Shown: positions 27,564 to 39,597, counted from the first letter of the stretch. The stretch: DNA of 64,000 bases from an uncultured Lachnospiraceae bacterium (GCA_910584205.1 CAJUAA010000007.1:1-64000), one strand, 5' to 3'. Notes: generated by a model from the sequence alone, not told the origin. Program-made: numbers and translations.

Positions 27564-28193
27564 TTAACCTTCCATCCGGTTCACAATGTCCTCCCAGGCT
27601 TCCTCGTCGATCTCCTCATCCCGGAACAGTTTTTTCTTATCCGCATCCGTGATCTTCTTCAGCACGCGGCATGGATTCCCGGCTGCCACCGACCAGTCCG
27701 GAATATCCTTTGTCACCACGCTGCCGGCGCCGATCACCACGTTATCGCCGATATGTACGCCCGGACAGACGACCACATTTCCTCCAATCCAGACGTTATC
27801 GCCGATGGTCACTTCTTTTCCATATTCATACATGGAACTGCGGCTCATCGGATGGATCGGATGGCCCGCCGTATAGATCGCCACATTGGGCGCCATCTGG
27901 CAGTTGTCTCCGATCTTTACCTTCGCCACATCCAGAATCGTGCAGTTGTAATTTGCATAAAAATTCTTTCCGGCTTCAATGTGGGTTCCATAGTCACAAT
28001 AGAACGGCGGATTGATAAAAGCGCCGTCGGACTTTCCCAGCAGATCTTTAACCGCCGCCTCAATCCCCGCAAAATCCGAACGGTCCATAAAGTTCAGTTT
28101 CTGCAGCTTCCTTCTGCAGATTTTCTGTTCCTCCATAACGCTGTCATCTGAAATATACGCCATCTGCGCGTCTCTGCGTTCTTTATTTGTCAT
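27564..28193 (-). CDS. Maltose/galactoside O-acetyltransferase (left-handed beta-helix)
   Basis: Acetyl-CoA-dependent sugar O-acetyltransferase of 209 residues (LacA/Maa family), trimeric and cytosolic. The N-terminal Mac domain is followed by hexapeptide repeats forming the left-handed beta-helix (KIGDNCQMAPNVAIYTAGHPIHP, VTIGDNVWIGGNVVVCPGVHIGDNVVIGAGSVV). The catalytic histidine lies in AGHPIHP. The ATG at 28193 follows GAGGAG; the longer frame adds 38 unrelated residues. It probably detoxifies non-metabolised sugars. Confidence 0.92.
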   Translation of the reverse strand: MTNKERRDAQMAYISDDSVMEEQKICRRKLQKLNFMDRSDFAGIEAAVKDLLGKSDGAFINPPFYCDYGTHIEAGKNFYANYNCTILDVAKVKIGDNCQMAPNVAIYTAGHPIHPMSRSSMYEYGKEVTIGDNVWIGGNVVVCPGVHIGDNVVIGAGSVVTKDIPDWSVAAGNPCRVLKKITDADKKKLFRDEEIDEEAWEDIVNRMEG

Positions 28194-28272
28194 TGATTTT
28201 TCTCCTCTTCTTTTTTGTTTTATGTAAACCAACAGGTGCAGGCTGCCGGCCGGAGCGTTCAGGGGCGCATCC

Positions 28273-29103
28273 CTATAACGCATGAAAGACCGGCTGCATC
28301 TTCTCAAAGGTGCAGAATTTCCGGAATCCCAGAGACTTCAGCATCTCCTTTGTCTCTTTCATGCAGGCGCCCAGATGCTCCGGTTTATGGCTGTCGCTTC
28401 CCAGGGTAAGGATTCTGCCGCCCAGCTTCTGATACAGCTCCAGGATCGCCCTGGACGGCGTTGTATCCGAAAGGCCGTATCGGGCGGAAGAGGTATTCAC
28501 TTCGATCCCTTTCCCGTTCTTTATGACTTCTTTCAGGATCTGCTCCGCATATGGCCGGATCTTCTCAAACGGATAAATTCCCGCCTCGTCATATCTTACG
28601 ATCAGATCCATGTGCCCGAGCACGCTGTAATTCTGGTAATGTTTCACCAGATCCAGCATCTCCTGCCAGTAGCGCTCGTTATACTCCTGCTGCGTGCGGC
28701 CCCTCTGGAAATCCTGTGTCCAGAACTCTTTGTCTTCCACCTGATGAACCGACAGAATGATAAAATCAAAGGGATACCGGTCATACAGCGCCTGAAACTG
28801 CGGAATCATATGCATCTGCATCCCGAACTCCATCCCCATCCGGATGGCGATCCGGTCGCCGTACAGGCGCTGCATCTGGCGGATCTGCTCCGCATATCTG
28901 GGATAGTCCACATTGGCGATGGGTTCTCCGTCCCGGTATTCAATCTCTTTCCCGCTGTCCCAGTCCTCCTTCACGCCATAGTCCACGTGATCGGTAAAAC
29001 AGATCTCATCCATTCCCATCCGGATGGCATCCTTTACCACGTCTTCCATGGGATAGACCGAATCGTCGCTGAACTCGGTATGTACATGATAATCTGCAAA
29101 CAT
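28273..29103 (-). CDS. PHP-domain histidinol-phosphatase family protein
   Basis: Metal-dependent phosphoesterase of 276 residues with the PHP fold. Metal ligands are visible in DYHVHTEFSDDS (residues 4-15), FTDHVD (about 36-41), the histidine-rich SVHQVED region and the C-terminal GSDSHKPEHLG. The closest family is HisK/HisJ histidinol-phosphatase. No other his gene is in the window, and the histidine-biosynthesis role is not proven. AGGAGGAG precedes the ATG. Confidence 0.85.
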   Translation of the reverse strand: MFADYHVHTEFSDDSVYPMEDVVKDAIRMGMDEICFTDHVDYGVKEDWDSGKEIEYRDGEPIANVDYPRYAEQIRQMQRLYGDRIAIRMGMEFGMQMHMIPQFQALYDRYPFDFIILSVHQVEDKEFWTQDFQRGRTQQEYNERYWQEMLDLVKHYQNYSVLGHMDLIVRYDEAGIYPFEKIRPYAEQILKEVIKNGKGIEVNTSSARYGLSDTTPSRAILELYQKLGGRILTLGSDSHKPEHLGACMKETKEMLKSLGFRKFCTFEKMQPVFHAL

Positions 29104-29194
29104 CTTACTCCTCCTCTGTCAGATTTTTGACTCATTTATATTTTCTATAATGCAAGTATACCACAGGCAGCTTTACAATTTCATCCAGATTTAA

Positions 29195-29220
29195 CAAAAA
29201 ACAGACCGCCGTCACCGGCG
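29195..29220 (-). terminator. Weak terminator between the PHP gene and a structured region
   Basis: Short stem CGCCG/CGGCG (29207-29211 and 29216-29220), followed on the minus strand by GGTCTGTTTTTTG. It could end a transcript covering the small ORF at 29336-29494. Confidence 0.4.
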
Positions 29221-29234
29221 CCCGGACCAGGCAA

Positions 29235-29307
29235 GGCAGACAGCCTCATTGCGAAAACGTCACTCCCTCTTAAGGTTAAGCCGTCATTTCGCGCTTGTCT
29301 GTCTGCC
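29235..29307. repeat. Nested inverted repeat, possible structured RNA
   Basis: Outer arms GGCAGACAG / CTGTCTGCC (29235-29243 and 29299-29307) enclose GCGAAA / TTTCGC (29251-29256 and 29287-29292) and a small CTTAA/TTAAG palindrome at the tip (29269-29280). The pairing is long-range and nested, as in a structured RNA leader or trailer. No known riboswitch or ncRNA family is recognised. Confidence 0.45.
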
Positions 29308-29335
29308 GCCATCTGATTTCCATATTTCTTTCTCT

Positions 29336-29494
29336 TCACCAGGAGCCCTGCCTGCTTCTCTTCAGCCACTCTTCCTGAATCTCGTACATGGCGTCAATAT
29401 AAACATCCCGGATCACTGCACTCGGTTCATATTCCGCCAGTATTTCCGCTCTCTGATACAACATTCCCATCAGATATTTTCTGATTATTCTCAT
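29336..29494 (-). CDS. Possible small hypothetical protein (52 aa)
   Basis: Open frame of 52 codons beginning MRIIRKYLMGMLYQRAE and ending EEWLKRSRQGSW. Composition is protein-like (mixed charged and aromatic residues, no low complexity). The ribosome binding site is weak (AGAGGAAAAAGAG, distant from the ATG). It lies in a 570-base gap between the PHP gene and the AraC gene, upstream of the nested inverted repeat and a weak terminator. No family recognised; it may be spurious. Confidence 0.35.
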   Translation of the reverse strand: MRIIRKYLMGMLYQRAEILAEYEPSAVIRDVYIDAMYEIQEEWLKRSRQGSW

Positions 29495-29525
29495 GATATT
29501 CTCTTTTTCCTCTGCGGCATTGCTT

Positions 29526-29555
29526 TTGTCTTTCCATCTGTGTTATCATTATAAT
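29526..29555 (+). promoter_or_regulatory. Putative promoter of the AraC regulator
   Basis: TTGTCT (29526-29531), an 18-base spacer and TATAAT (29550-29555), about 120 bases before the start codon. The -10 is perfect, the -35 moderate. Confidence 0.45.
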
Positions 29556-29677
29556 GTCATACATTTGAAGTTTCTAACAAAATAGTCGCAATTTATTGTC
29601 ACTATCGTATCAAATGATGACTGTACAAACCCAAACCGAACACGAAGTAACCAGTCATGTGAAAAGGAGCTGTGAAT

Positions 29678-32743
<3,066 letters not shown>

Positions 32744-34615
32744 CTACAGCACAACGTTCATGCACGCCTGATCCAGAGTGTCGGCATTTCCCACCGACGG
32801 AAGCACATCCAGGTAATCCTGCGTATTGGTCACCACCACCATGATCGTGTCGTCATAGCCGTCCGCCCGGACGCCCTCGAAATCCACGACCGCCAGTTTG
32901 TCTCCGCGCCTGACTCTCTGGCCCTGTTCCACCAGGACTTCAAAATGCTTTCCTTCCAGCTGTACCGTGTCGATTCCAATATGAAGCAGAATCTCCACGC
33001 CGCTGTCGCTCTGCATGCCGATGACGTGTTTCGTCGGGAAGACGCAGGTGATCTCGCCGTCCACCGGCGCATAGACCTCTTTGTCCGCCGGCCGGATGCC
33101 CACGCCTTTTCCAAGAGCTCCGGAAGAAAACGCCTGATCCTTCACTTCAGATAACGGAATGATTTCTCCTTTTGCCACGGTGCTCAGCACCTCTTTGCCA
33201 GGACCGCCGGCCTTTCCGGTCTCTTTCTCCATGGTCTTTCTGGAATCGGAAGCAGCGCTTTCCTCCTCTTTGGGAAGCAGATTCGGCTTGCACAGGATAA
33301 AGCCTGCTATGGTTGCCGCCACAAAACCGATCACAACCGCCGCGATCATATAGTAGAAGTTCATAAAATCATTCTGTCCGATATAGGACGGAAGCCCTGC
33401 AAGGCCCCACGCCATGGTATAAGTCTTGACGTTCATCAATCCGGCAAAGAGACCACCCAGGCCGCCGCCGATCATAACACAGACAAAGGGACGGCGGTAT
33501 TTGACAAAGGCGCCGAACACTGCCGGCTCCGTACATCCAAGGATCGCACTGAAGCTCACGGTACCAAACAGCTGTTTCTGTTTTGCATTTTTTGCCCGCA
33601 GGAAGTAGCCCAGCATGGTGCCGCCCACCGCGATATCAGAGATCGTACACGCCGCCAGGAACAGCGGGTCATAGCCCATTTCTGCAAGAAACGCCATGAC
33701 AACCGGCATGATAAAGTTGCCTGCGCCCATCATGATCAGAAACGGCTGGATCGCCGCGTAGAACGCCACCACACTCCAGTTGCCGAGAGTGTTTGCCAGC
33801 AGGTTGCAGAACATGCTGATGGCTTCGCCGATCCAGGTTCCGATCGGTCCGAAGAACATCAGGGTAACCGGCAGCGTAATCACCAGCGTAAATACCGGAA
33901 CCAGGAAATACTGAAGCATGTTCGGGATCACCTTTTTCAGGAAGGTCTGCACATACCCCATAAACCATACCGCCAGCAGGATCGGGATAAACGAGCTGGA
34001 ATAGGTGATCGTCGGCAGTGAAATGCCAAAGATGCTCAGGCCCTCCACTCCGTTGATGCCTGTGGACAGAAGCGTCGCCGCCAGCGCCACGGCCAGATAG
34101 GGACTGGCATTCAGTCTGGACGCACAGGACATGGCCATAAAGACCGGCAGGAAGTAAAAGATCGCGTTGCGGATGGAGTCCAGCACCAGATACGTGGGAC
34201 TCTCCGCGGAGATCAGGCCCGTCAGCGCCACCAGGGACATCAGGCCCGCCAGCATACCTGCCGCGATGATCGGCTCCAGCAGAGGCGTCATAGATTCGGA
34301 CACCAGATCCAGCGCCGCCTTCAGCGGATTCTTCTTCGCCTTCGGCGCATCCTTGGGCGCCTCGCCGCTTAACCCCAGCATGGAGATCAGTTCCGTATGT
34401 ACTTCCGCCACATGGGTCCCGATGATGATCTGATAGGCCACGTCATTGCTCACCACGTCGATGACGCCGTCCAGTTTTTTGATCTCTTCGGTCTTTGCCC
34501 TGCTTCTGTCGTTCAGGGTAAAGCGCAGTCTTGTCATGCAGTGGACCACTGCGCTGATGTTGTCTTTTCCGCCTACCAGATCGATGATCTGCCGGTTAAA
34601 GTTCTCATATTTCAT
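32744..34615 (-). CDS. bglP: PTS beta-glucoside transporter EIIBCA
   Basis: Single-chain phosphotransferase permease of 623 residues in the order IIB-IIC-IIA. The IIB phosphorylation cysteine is C26 (VVHCMTRLRF), the IIC domain spans about 100-450 with multiple helices, and the IIA histidine is H545 in LLHIGIDTVQL. Imports and phosphorylates beta-glucosides. It is the second gene of the operon, following the antiterminator LicT, which it probably phosphorylates when no substrate is present. Confidence 0.94.
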   Translation of the reverse strand: MKYENFNRQIIDLVGGKDNISAVVHCMTRLRFTLNDRSRAKTEEIKKLDGVIDVVSNDVAYQIIIGTHVAEVHTELISMLGLSGEAPKDAPKAKKNPLKAALDLVSESMTPLLEPIIAAGMLAGLMSLVALTGLISAESPTYLVLDSIRNAIFYFLPVFMAMSCASRLNASPYLAVALAATLLSTGINGVEGLSIFGISLPTITYSSSFIPILLAVWFMGYVQTFLKKVIPNMLQYFLVPVFTLVITLPVTLMFFGPIGTWIGEAISMFCNLLANTLGNWSVVAFYAAIQPFLIMMGAGNFIMPVVMAFLAEMGYDPLFLAACTISDIAVGGTMLGYFLRAKNAKQKQLFGTVSFSAILGCTEPAVFGAFVKYRRPFVCVMIGGGLGGLFAGLMNVKTYTMAWGLAGLPSYIGQNDFMNFYYMIAAVVIGFVAATIAGFILCKPNLLPKEEESAASDSRKTMEKETGKAGGPGKEVLSTVAKGEIIPLSEVKDQAFSSGALGKGVGIRPADKEVYAPVDGEITCVFPTKHVIGMQSDSGVEILLHIGIDTVQLEGKHFEVLVEQGQRVRRGDKLAVVDFEGVRADGYDDTIMVVVTNTQDYLDVLPSVGNADTLDQACMNVVL

Positions 34616-34618
34616 GAT

Positions 34619-35467
34619 CTATTCTCCTTTACTGTCTGTTTTATTTGTCACACGGTGGATGTGCAGGATCAGATAAGTCTCCTCATCCACGCTCAGTTCC
34701 ATCTTGAAATTCTCTCTTACATACACTTTGATTTTCTGTATACATTCATAAGCCTTCGGGTACAGCTTCCGAACCTGCCGGTTCAATTCCTGATCATTGT
34801 CCTCATAGGTGCGCCCAGTCTGCAGCCGCTCGATAAAATATCGAAGGTGCGTCACCAGGCGGGAGTGGTCCAGCGAATGTTCATCCAGGCAGATGCGGTA
34901 ATGGTACTGAATGATGGACAGGATGTCCTTCAGCGTCTGCATGGCCTGGATCGTCTCCTTCAGCTGAGACTGGCTGGACTGAAGGTTTACAAAATGCAGG
35001 GCGATGGATACCGCTTCCTCTTCCGGAAACGCCACCTGAAACCGTTCCTTCATCTGCTCCAGCGCGTAAAGCCCGATCCGAAAGTGTTCGGGATAGAACT
35101 TCTTCACCTCCCACGCCAGCGGGCTGTGGATAAACTGTCCTTTCCGTCCCCTTTTCAGGGCAAAGTCGATATGATCCAACAGGGTCAGATACAAATAATC
35201 GTTCGCTTTCGCGTTCAGACGCGCTTCCCCGAATGAGATGATATCATTGACCGCATTCAGGTATTCCGCATCTGTATGCGCCAGCAGATAGCTGAAATGC
35301 TCCAGCGTATCATTGGAATCCAGCACATAGATCTTCTCGATCTCCTCTTTTTCAATCGACTGGCCAGCCTTTTTGCGAAATGAGATTCCTCTGGAATACA
35401 CGATCATTTCATTGCCGCCCCGGGTAACCAGGGCAACGTTATTATTCAATATCTGACGTATCTTCAC
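34619..35467 (-). CDS. licT: Transcriptional antiterminator LicT/BglG (PRD)
   Basis: RNA-binding antiterminator of 282 residues: N-terminal CAT domain (MKIRQILNNNVALVTRGGNEMIVYSRGISF) and two PTS-regulation domains with the regulatory histidines (LLAHTDAEY, LDHIDFALKRG, LALHFVNLQSSQ, LILHIHRV). It binds the RAT hairpin in its own leader, located immediately upstream, and prevents termination when beta-glucosides are transported. It starts the licT-bglP-nagB-bglA operon. Confidence 0.95.
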   Translation of the reverse strand: MKIRQILNNNVALVTRGGNEMIVYSRGISFRKKAGQSIEKEEIEKIYVLDSNDTLEHFSYLLAHTDAEYLNAVNDIISFGEARLNAKANDYLYLTLLDHIDFALKRGRKGQFIHSPLAWEVKKFYPEHFRIGLYALEQMKERFQVAFPEEEAVSIALHFVNLQSSQSQLKETIQAMQTLKDILSIIQYHYRICLDEHSLDHSRLVTHLRYFIERLQTGRTYEDNDQELNRQVRKLYPKAYECIQKIKVYVRENFKMELSVDEETYLILHIHRVTNKTDSKGE

Positions 35468-35531
35468 ATGCTCCCTCCTCTCCCACAGGCCCTTTGCTCA
35501 GAAAAACTCCGGATTTTTTCTTTTACAACAC

Positions 35532-35604
35532 AAAAAGACTCAAATTGCATAGAATGATCCTACACAACCTGAGTCCTGCCTGTTCTTATGATCAGTAACA
35601 TACT
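35532..35604 (-). promoter_or_regulatory. RAT antiterminator overlapping a terminator, upstream of licT
   Basis: On the minus strand the RAT-like element GTATGTTACTGATC...ACAGGCAGGAC (35573-35604) is followed by a terminator whose arms are GACTCAGGTTG and CAATTTGAGTC (35537-35575), with TTTTTG after it. The last bases of the RAT overlap the 5' arm of the terminator, the standard LicT/BglG switch: bound LicT blocks terminator formation. Confidence 0.88.
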
Positions 35605-35655
35605 CACACTCGGTAACGCCCGTGTTACCTCGTTCCGTATTCACTTATGGTTAGC

Positions 35656-35683
35656 ATTATACACAGAATTTTTCGTTTGTCAA
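35656..35683 (-). promoter_or_regulatory. Sigma-A promoter of the licT operon
   Basis: TTGACA (35678-35683), a 16-base spacer and TATAAT (35656-35661) on the minus strand, both perfect boxes. Transcription would start near 35649, giving a leader of about 180 bases with the RAT/terminator switch. Confidence 0.85.
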
Positions 35684-35705
35684 TGGGAATTTTTTAGATT
35701 TTTTC

Positions 35706-36677
35706 TTATTTCTTTCTCATTTTCACAATATTTGCGACAGCGCCGAACAGAATCCCTGCCACCGGCCACAGAACCCAGGTGCTGTGCCAGTTCCCGGTCA
35801 GGAAGCTCCATCCCAGATAGACTGCCGTAACCACGCACCAGTAGACCGCGGCGATCCTGCCGATGATCCTGCTGGCCTCTTTTGCCTCTCTCGTATAATC
35901 TCCCTCCTGAAGGAGCTGCTCATAGGAGCCCTTTCTGATCCCTGCGCTGATCAGCAGATATACTCCTGCCGCCACCATAAGCAACAGAAACACAAGTCCT
36001 CCCGCCTGCACGATCTTACTCCCATTCAGAACGCTGAGCAGAAAAAGAGGTACGCAGCTCAGGATACAGAAGATCACCCCGACCGCAATCTTCCTGGAAA
36101 AACCGGCCACTTCCGCCTCCAGTCTTTCCTTTACCATACCGGCAATTCCATAGCAAAGTTCAAACTCTTCCTTTTCCATCCATTCGTATTTCCCAAGCTT
36201 CATACCGGTGAGGATAAAACTTCCCACCGCTGCCGCCACGATCAGAAGCAGCAGAGCAAAACCGATGCCGGAAGCCAGATCCTCCGAGACCGTCAGACGT
36301 CCCTCCTCCCACATTCCCTGCAGTAAAAACAGCGGGACGGGTGACAGGATACATGCAGCAACCCCTGCGGGAATCCAAAGAGATGCCTCTTTCCGGACCC
36401 GTATAAACTCCTGCGCTTCCTCCATGGTCACCTTCCGCATTGCCACAGTCTCCGGATTTCCCGGTACATAATCTTCTTCCTTATCATCCTTCAGCAGATA
36501 ATCGGTACTGACCTCAAAAATTTCGCTGAGCTGCAGTACTTTATCCAGCTCCGGCACCGACATGGCGCTCTCCCACTTGGACACGGACTGTCTGGACACC
36601 TTCAGCTTTCCCGCCAGTTCCTCCTGGGACCACCCGTTCTTCTTCCGAAGCTCCATGATCTTTTCTCCTAATATCAT
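35706..36677 (-). CDS. XRE-family regulator with C-terminal membrane domain
   Basis: Protein of 323 residues: an N-terminal Cro/C1-type helix-turn-helix ([33 protein letters not shown], about 15-47), a linker, and a hydrophobic region of about six transmembrane helices from near 100 to the end. This is a membrane-anchored regulator type common in Lachnospiraceae. GGAGGAAA precedes the ATG. It is not obviously operonic with the licT leader, which lies just beyond its 3' end. Targets unknown. Confidence 0.85.
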   Translation of the reverse strand: MILGEKIMELRKKNGWSQEELAGKLKVSRQSVSKWESAMSVPELDKVLQLSEIFEVSTDYLLKDDKEEDYVPGNPETVAMRKVTMEEAQEFIRVRKEASLWIPAGVAACILSPVPLFLLQGMWEEGRLTVSEDLASGIGFALLLLIVAAAVGSFILTGMKLGKYEWMEKEEFELCYGIAGMVKERLEAEVAGFSRKIAVGVIFCILSCVPLFLLSVLNGSKIVQAGGLVFLLLMVAAGVYLLISAGIRKGSYEQLLQEGDYTREAKEASRIIGRIAAVYWCVVTAVYLGWSFLTGNWHSTWVLWPVAGILFGAVANIVKMRKK

Positions 36678-36917
36678 CTGATTTCCTCCAAACCCTGATT
36701 TTATAAAACCTCATCCGTTCCGATACTGCCTGATATCAGTACAGGATGTGTTTTCACAAGCTGAATTCTATCAGAATCCCTGGTTTCCATCAAGAAAGCC
36801 GCCTTGGAAATCTGTCAACTGCCGGTTGCGGCGGAGTTTTTTATGGCCGGGCAACCTTTTCTCATGGACATTCTCCATGCGGAAGCATACCAGGAGCGCC
36901 TGCGGAAAAACCATATC

Positions 36918-37508
36918 TCACAACCGTTCCAGCTCTGCATGGAACAGTTCTTTAAAATTCTCCGCCCATTCCTTCGTCCGGTAAAAGATCATGCAGTCCT
37001 GAAACCCGTCGCTGAAGGCATAGAGACGGCGGCCTGTATTCTGTTCTTCCACCACCCGGCCCATAAAAGCCAGCAGCCCCGTATCAAACCAGTCATAATG
37101 AATATTCGCCTCATACTGATATGCGGTCTGATTGCACAGAAAGCGCACCGGCCAGGTTCCTGTCCCGGCTTCCAGAACTTCCTCGGAATATGCTTCCTCG
37201 ATATCCGTAATCTCCAGTTCCCCTCCGGATATTCCGGAAATGCCCTGCAGGAATTCCGTGCACATCTGCGAGGGGTCCGGCAGCTCCACATCAAACACAT
37301 ACATTTCCGCCGGCCGGCCGCTTCGTTCCAAAACCGCCCCCACAAAACTCAGAAGCATACCAAAGATCTGTGAGGGCTCCATATCCTCCAACATATTTGC
37401 CGGCATGCAGAGAATGCCCTCCATAAGGCTTTCCTCTTCCGACAGGACATCCATCCCAAGCTTCTGTAGTTTTTCCAGATTTTCATGAATAAACGCTCTT
37501 AGTTCCAT
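36918..37508 (-). CDS. Hypothetical protein (196 aa)
   Basis: Acidic soluble protein beginning MELRAFIHENLEKLQKLG, with no recognised domain, signal peptide or membrane segment. Helical N-terminal third, then a mixed region containing NIHYDWFDTGLLAFMG. AGGAGGA lies at a good distance before the ATG. It lies 91 bases after the HipA-like kinase gene on the same strand, so the two may form an operon. The 240 bases between it and the XRE gene show no clear signal. Confidence 0.7.
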   Translation of the reverse strand: MELRAFIHENLEKLQKLGMDVLSEEESLMEGILCMPANMLEDMEPSQIFGMLLSFVGAVLERSGRPAEMYVFDVELPDPSQMCTEFLQGISGISGGELEITDIEEAYSEEVLEAGTGTWPVRFLCNQTAYQYEANIHYDWFDTGLLAFMGRVVEEQNTGRRLYAFSDGFQDCMIFYRTKEWAENFKELFHAELERL

Positions 37509-37599
37509 AAGTCAGATCCTCCTCGATTCCTTTGCATGTATCGTTTCCGGCAGCCGGACCGCTGTATCCCGGCCCGGTTTCCGAAGGCTGATTCTTTTG

Positions 37600-38727
37600 T
37601 CAGTTTCCGACGGCACGCTCCAGCCTCCGGATTCGTTCCAGTACCTCTTCCCACTGCGCCTGCGAAAGTTCTTCCGGTTTTTTCATCCGAAGCACCGCCT
37701 CGTAATCGATCTCCCATGGTCCGGCTCCGGCTGCCCGGACCGCCGCTGCCTCCAGCGTCTCTTCTTCCGGCGAAGTCTGGGATGGGAGGGCGTCCTCCTC
37801 CGAAAAACTGTGATCATGATCCATCAACGGATACAGTTCCAAAAGCTTCCCTGTCCGGTTGTCCATATAAAATCCAAAATTCGCCCCGTGCCGGTCCTCA
37901 TTTGCCAGAATATAATCTACGATCTGCATGGTATAGTAGCCCCGGGGATCCCGCTCCGTTACATAAGCATATTCATCCATGTCATGATACGCACAGTACA
38001 TCTGAAAATCCTCCCATGAAACGATGGCTTTCTGCTCTGAAGTGATCATCCGACATTTCACTATTTTTTCATCTGCTTCTTTTATATAGTCTATACGCTT
38101 TTGATCCGCAATACGGGCAAGGGCGCTTTCTTCTGCTTCTTCATATACAACATGGGAAATCCCCAGCGCATCCAGAATCCTGCTGGCCGCCAGCTCCTTT
38201 TTTCCCACCTTGTACAGATACATACCGCCCCGCTCCCGAATCCACGCCTTGGCTGCCAGCCCCTGGGCCGTCAGCTCCGGCGTATGAATCCTGATCCTGG
38301 GCCGTTCCGCTCCATGGCGTTTCAGGGAGTCCCGGACCCGGTCCTTAAAAGATCCCGGAACGCCCAGAAGCGCCGTGGCGGAGACGGCCTTTTCCAGTCT
38401 GTTCCGGAAAAGACTCACATCTTTCCACTGCGCCTGCTCCCCCTCTTCTTTCATCCAGTAACAGTCCGTCAGGGATGTAAAGTGAAAAAGCTTCGCCACA
38501 AGATAGGGATTGCTCTGGCTGATCCCAAAGCCTGCCAGAAGCCTTTTGGCGTTGGTCTTCCCCATGCTCATGGTCCGGTTTTCCGTCCAGCCGTGCATGA
38601 CGTCGTCAAACCCGACGCCCTCATACCGGAGGGAGACGGGCAGACGGTCATAATCCAGAATCCTGCACCTGTAATCGCAGATCTCCAGCACCGGCTGGTC
38701 TTTCAAACAGATATAGGTCTTTTCCAT
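37600..38727 (-). CDS. HipA-like protein kinase domain protein
   Basis: Predicted cytosolic kinase of 375 residues. The C-terminal half has the HipA/PI3K-like active-site pattern: ATP-binding K173 in MYLYKVGKKE with a following glutamate (E178), catalytic-loop D278 and N283 in NEDRHGANFGF, and the metal-binding PLMDHDHSF with D303 and D305. The N-terminal 150 residues are unassigned. HipA homologues are toxins of toxin-antitoxin pairs, but no HipB-like antitoxin is adjacent; the nearest helix-turn-helix gene is the membrane XRE regulator two genes on. It may be a stand-alone regulatory kinase. Not a certain toxin. Confidence 0.7.
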   Translation of the reverse strand: MEKTYICLKDQPVLEICDYRCRILDYDRLPVSLRYEGVGFDDVMHGWTENRTMSMGKTNAKRLLAGFGISQSNPYLVAKLFHFTSLTDCYWMKEEGEQAQWKDVSLFRNRLEKAVSATALLGVPGSFKDRVRDSLKRHGAERPRIRIHTPELTAQGLAAKAWIRERGGMYLYKVGKKELAASRILDALGISHVVYEEAEESALARIADQKRIDYIKEADEKIVKCRMITSEQKAIVSWEDFQMYCAYHDMDEYAYVTERDPRGYYTMQIVDYILANEDRHGANFGFYMDNRTGKLLELYPLMDHDHSFSEEDALPSQTSPEEETLEAAAVRAAGAGPWEIDYEAVLRMKKPEELSQAQWEEVLERIRRLERAVGN

Positions 38728-39003
38728 GGGGCACCTCCGCTTTCCTGCACGTTACATCCTTGTTGTTTTATTTTATCAGATTGCCGGATGCTTCACAAGG
38801 ACCCTTTTAAAGCTTCTTTTCATCCCATCAGGACTTCCGCCGCTTCACGAAGCGTATCCGCGTCTCCCACATCGGGTTTTCAGATTTCCTGCCAGAGACT
38901 GCACCGCATCTGATAAATTCCATATGTTTGGAAGAAACTTTTACTATATATATGCGATTCACCTACATATCGAACAATCTTTTTAAAAATCTCGTTTATT
39001 TCG

Positions 39004-39043
39004 TGCGATTTTATTGATTATTTTTTCTAAAATCGCATATAAT
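39004..39043 (+). promoter_or_regulatory. Promoter and self-regulatory operator of the Phd antitoxin
   Basis: Perfect 10-bp inverted repeat TGCGATTTTA / TAAAATCGCA (39004-39013 and 39028-39037) around a promoter with TTGATT (39014-39019), an 18-base spacer and TATAAT (39038-39043). The repeat flanks the -35 and abuts the -10, as expected for autorepression by a Phd-family antitoxin. The rest of the gap from 38728 shows no gene. Confidence 0.65.
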
Positions 39044-39075
39044 ACAAATTTCCTGAAGAAAAGGAGGAATCTTTT

Positions 39076-39324
39076 ATGATTGTTACTGCTACGGAATTTA
39101 AAACAAACTTTGGCACGTATCTTGACCTGATCACCCAAGAGGACATTTTTATCACACGCAATGGAAAAACCGTTGCAAAGGTTGTGAACCCGCATATCTC
39201 CGCCGTAGATTCCCTCCGCGGAATGCTTAAGGATGTCCCTTCTGACATTGATCTGAATTCTTTACGAGAGGAGCGGCTGACAAAATATGAAGATCATGTG
39301 TGTTTCCGCCTTTTCCATTACTGA
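39076..39324 (+). CDS. Phd/YefM-family antitoxin
   Basis: Small DNA-binding antitoxin of 82 residues. The N-terminal Phd fold is clear (VTATEFKTNFGTYLDLI, then EDIFITRNGKTVAKVVNP). The C-terminal toxin-neutralising helix includes LNSLREERLTKYE. AAGGAGG is 8 bases before the ATG. The last ten residues (DHVCFRLFHY) look like read-through into a deletion junction, so the original terminus is altered. Its PIN toxin partner, which overlaps it, is broken. Confidence 0.8.
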   Translation: MIVTATEFKTNFGTYLDLITQEDIFITRNGKTVAKVVNPHISAVDSLRGMLKDVPSDIDLNSLREERLTKYEDHVCFRLFHY

Positions 39325-39597
39325 CATCTACTATCTGGTAAGAAAATGTACCCGCAGCACTGATCTCGCATATAAAGCAATCGGAAAGTTGCTGGAAATC
39401 GTCAAGGCGTGCAGCGTTACCAACAACGATATCCTTGCTGCATTCCAGCGAAAAGCAAAGGATTTCGAGGATCGCCTTGTGGCTGCCTGTGCCAGGTCCA
39501 TCCACTGCGATTCCATTGTTACCCGCAACAAAAAGATTTTGAAGAATTTGATATTCCTCTTCTCACCCCTGCAGAACTCCTTCAACAGCTTTCATAA
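39287..39597 (+). pseudogene. Degenerate PIN-domain toxin
   Basis: A VapC-like PIN ribonuclease remnant. It starts MKIM and jumps directly to CVSAFSITDIYYLVRK, which in the family is about 50 residues in, so the first catalytic aspartate (DTN motif) is missing. The middle (DFEDRLVAACA, SIVTRNKK) is intact. A -1 frameshift in the AAAAAG run near 39535 then replaces KDFEEFDIPLLTPAELLQQLS, which is still readable in another frame to a stop at 39597. The toxin should be inactive while its antitoxin frame survives. Confidence 0.75.

Noticed and set aside
29181..29369. Plausible protein frame MAEEKQAGLLVKRKKYGNQ
   Set aside because: It spans the nested hairpin and terminator and has no ribosome binding site.
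35588..35640. CRISPR or repeat array from the GGTAAC/GTTACC pairs
   Set aside because: The repeats form part of the LicT leader and are not regularly spaced with spacers.
36678..36917. Gap between the XRE regulator and the unknown gene
   Set aside because: Small plus-strand frames have no ribosome binding site or family match; no clear signal seen.
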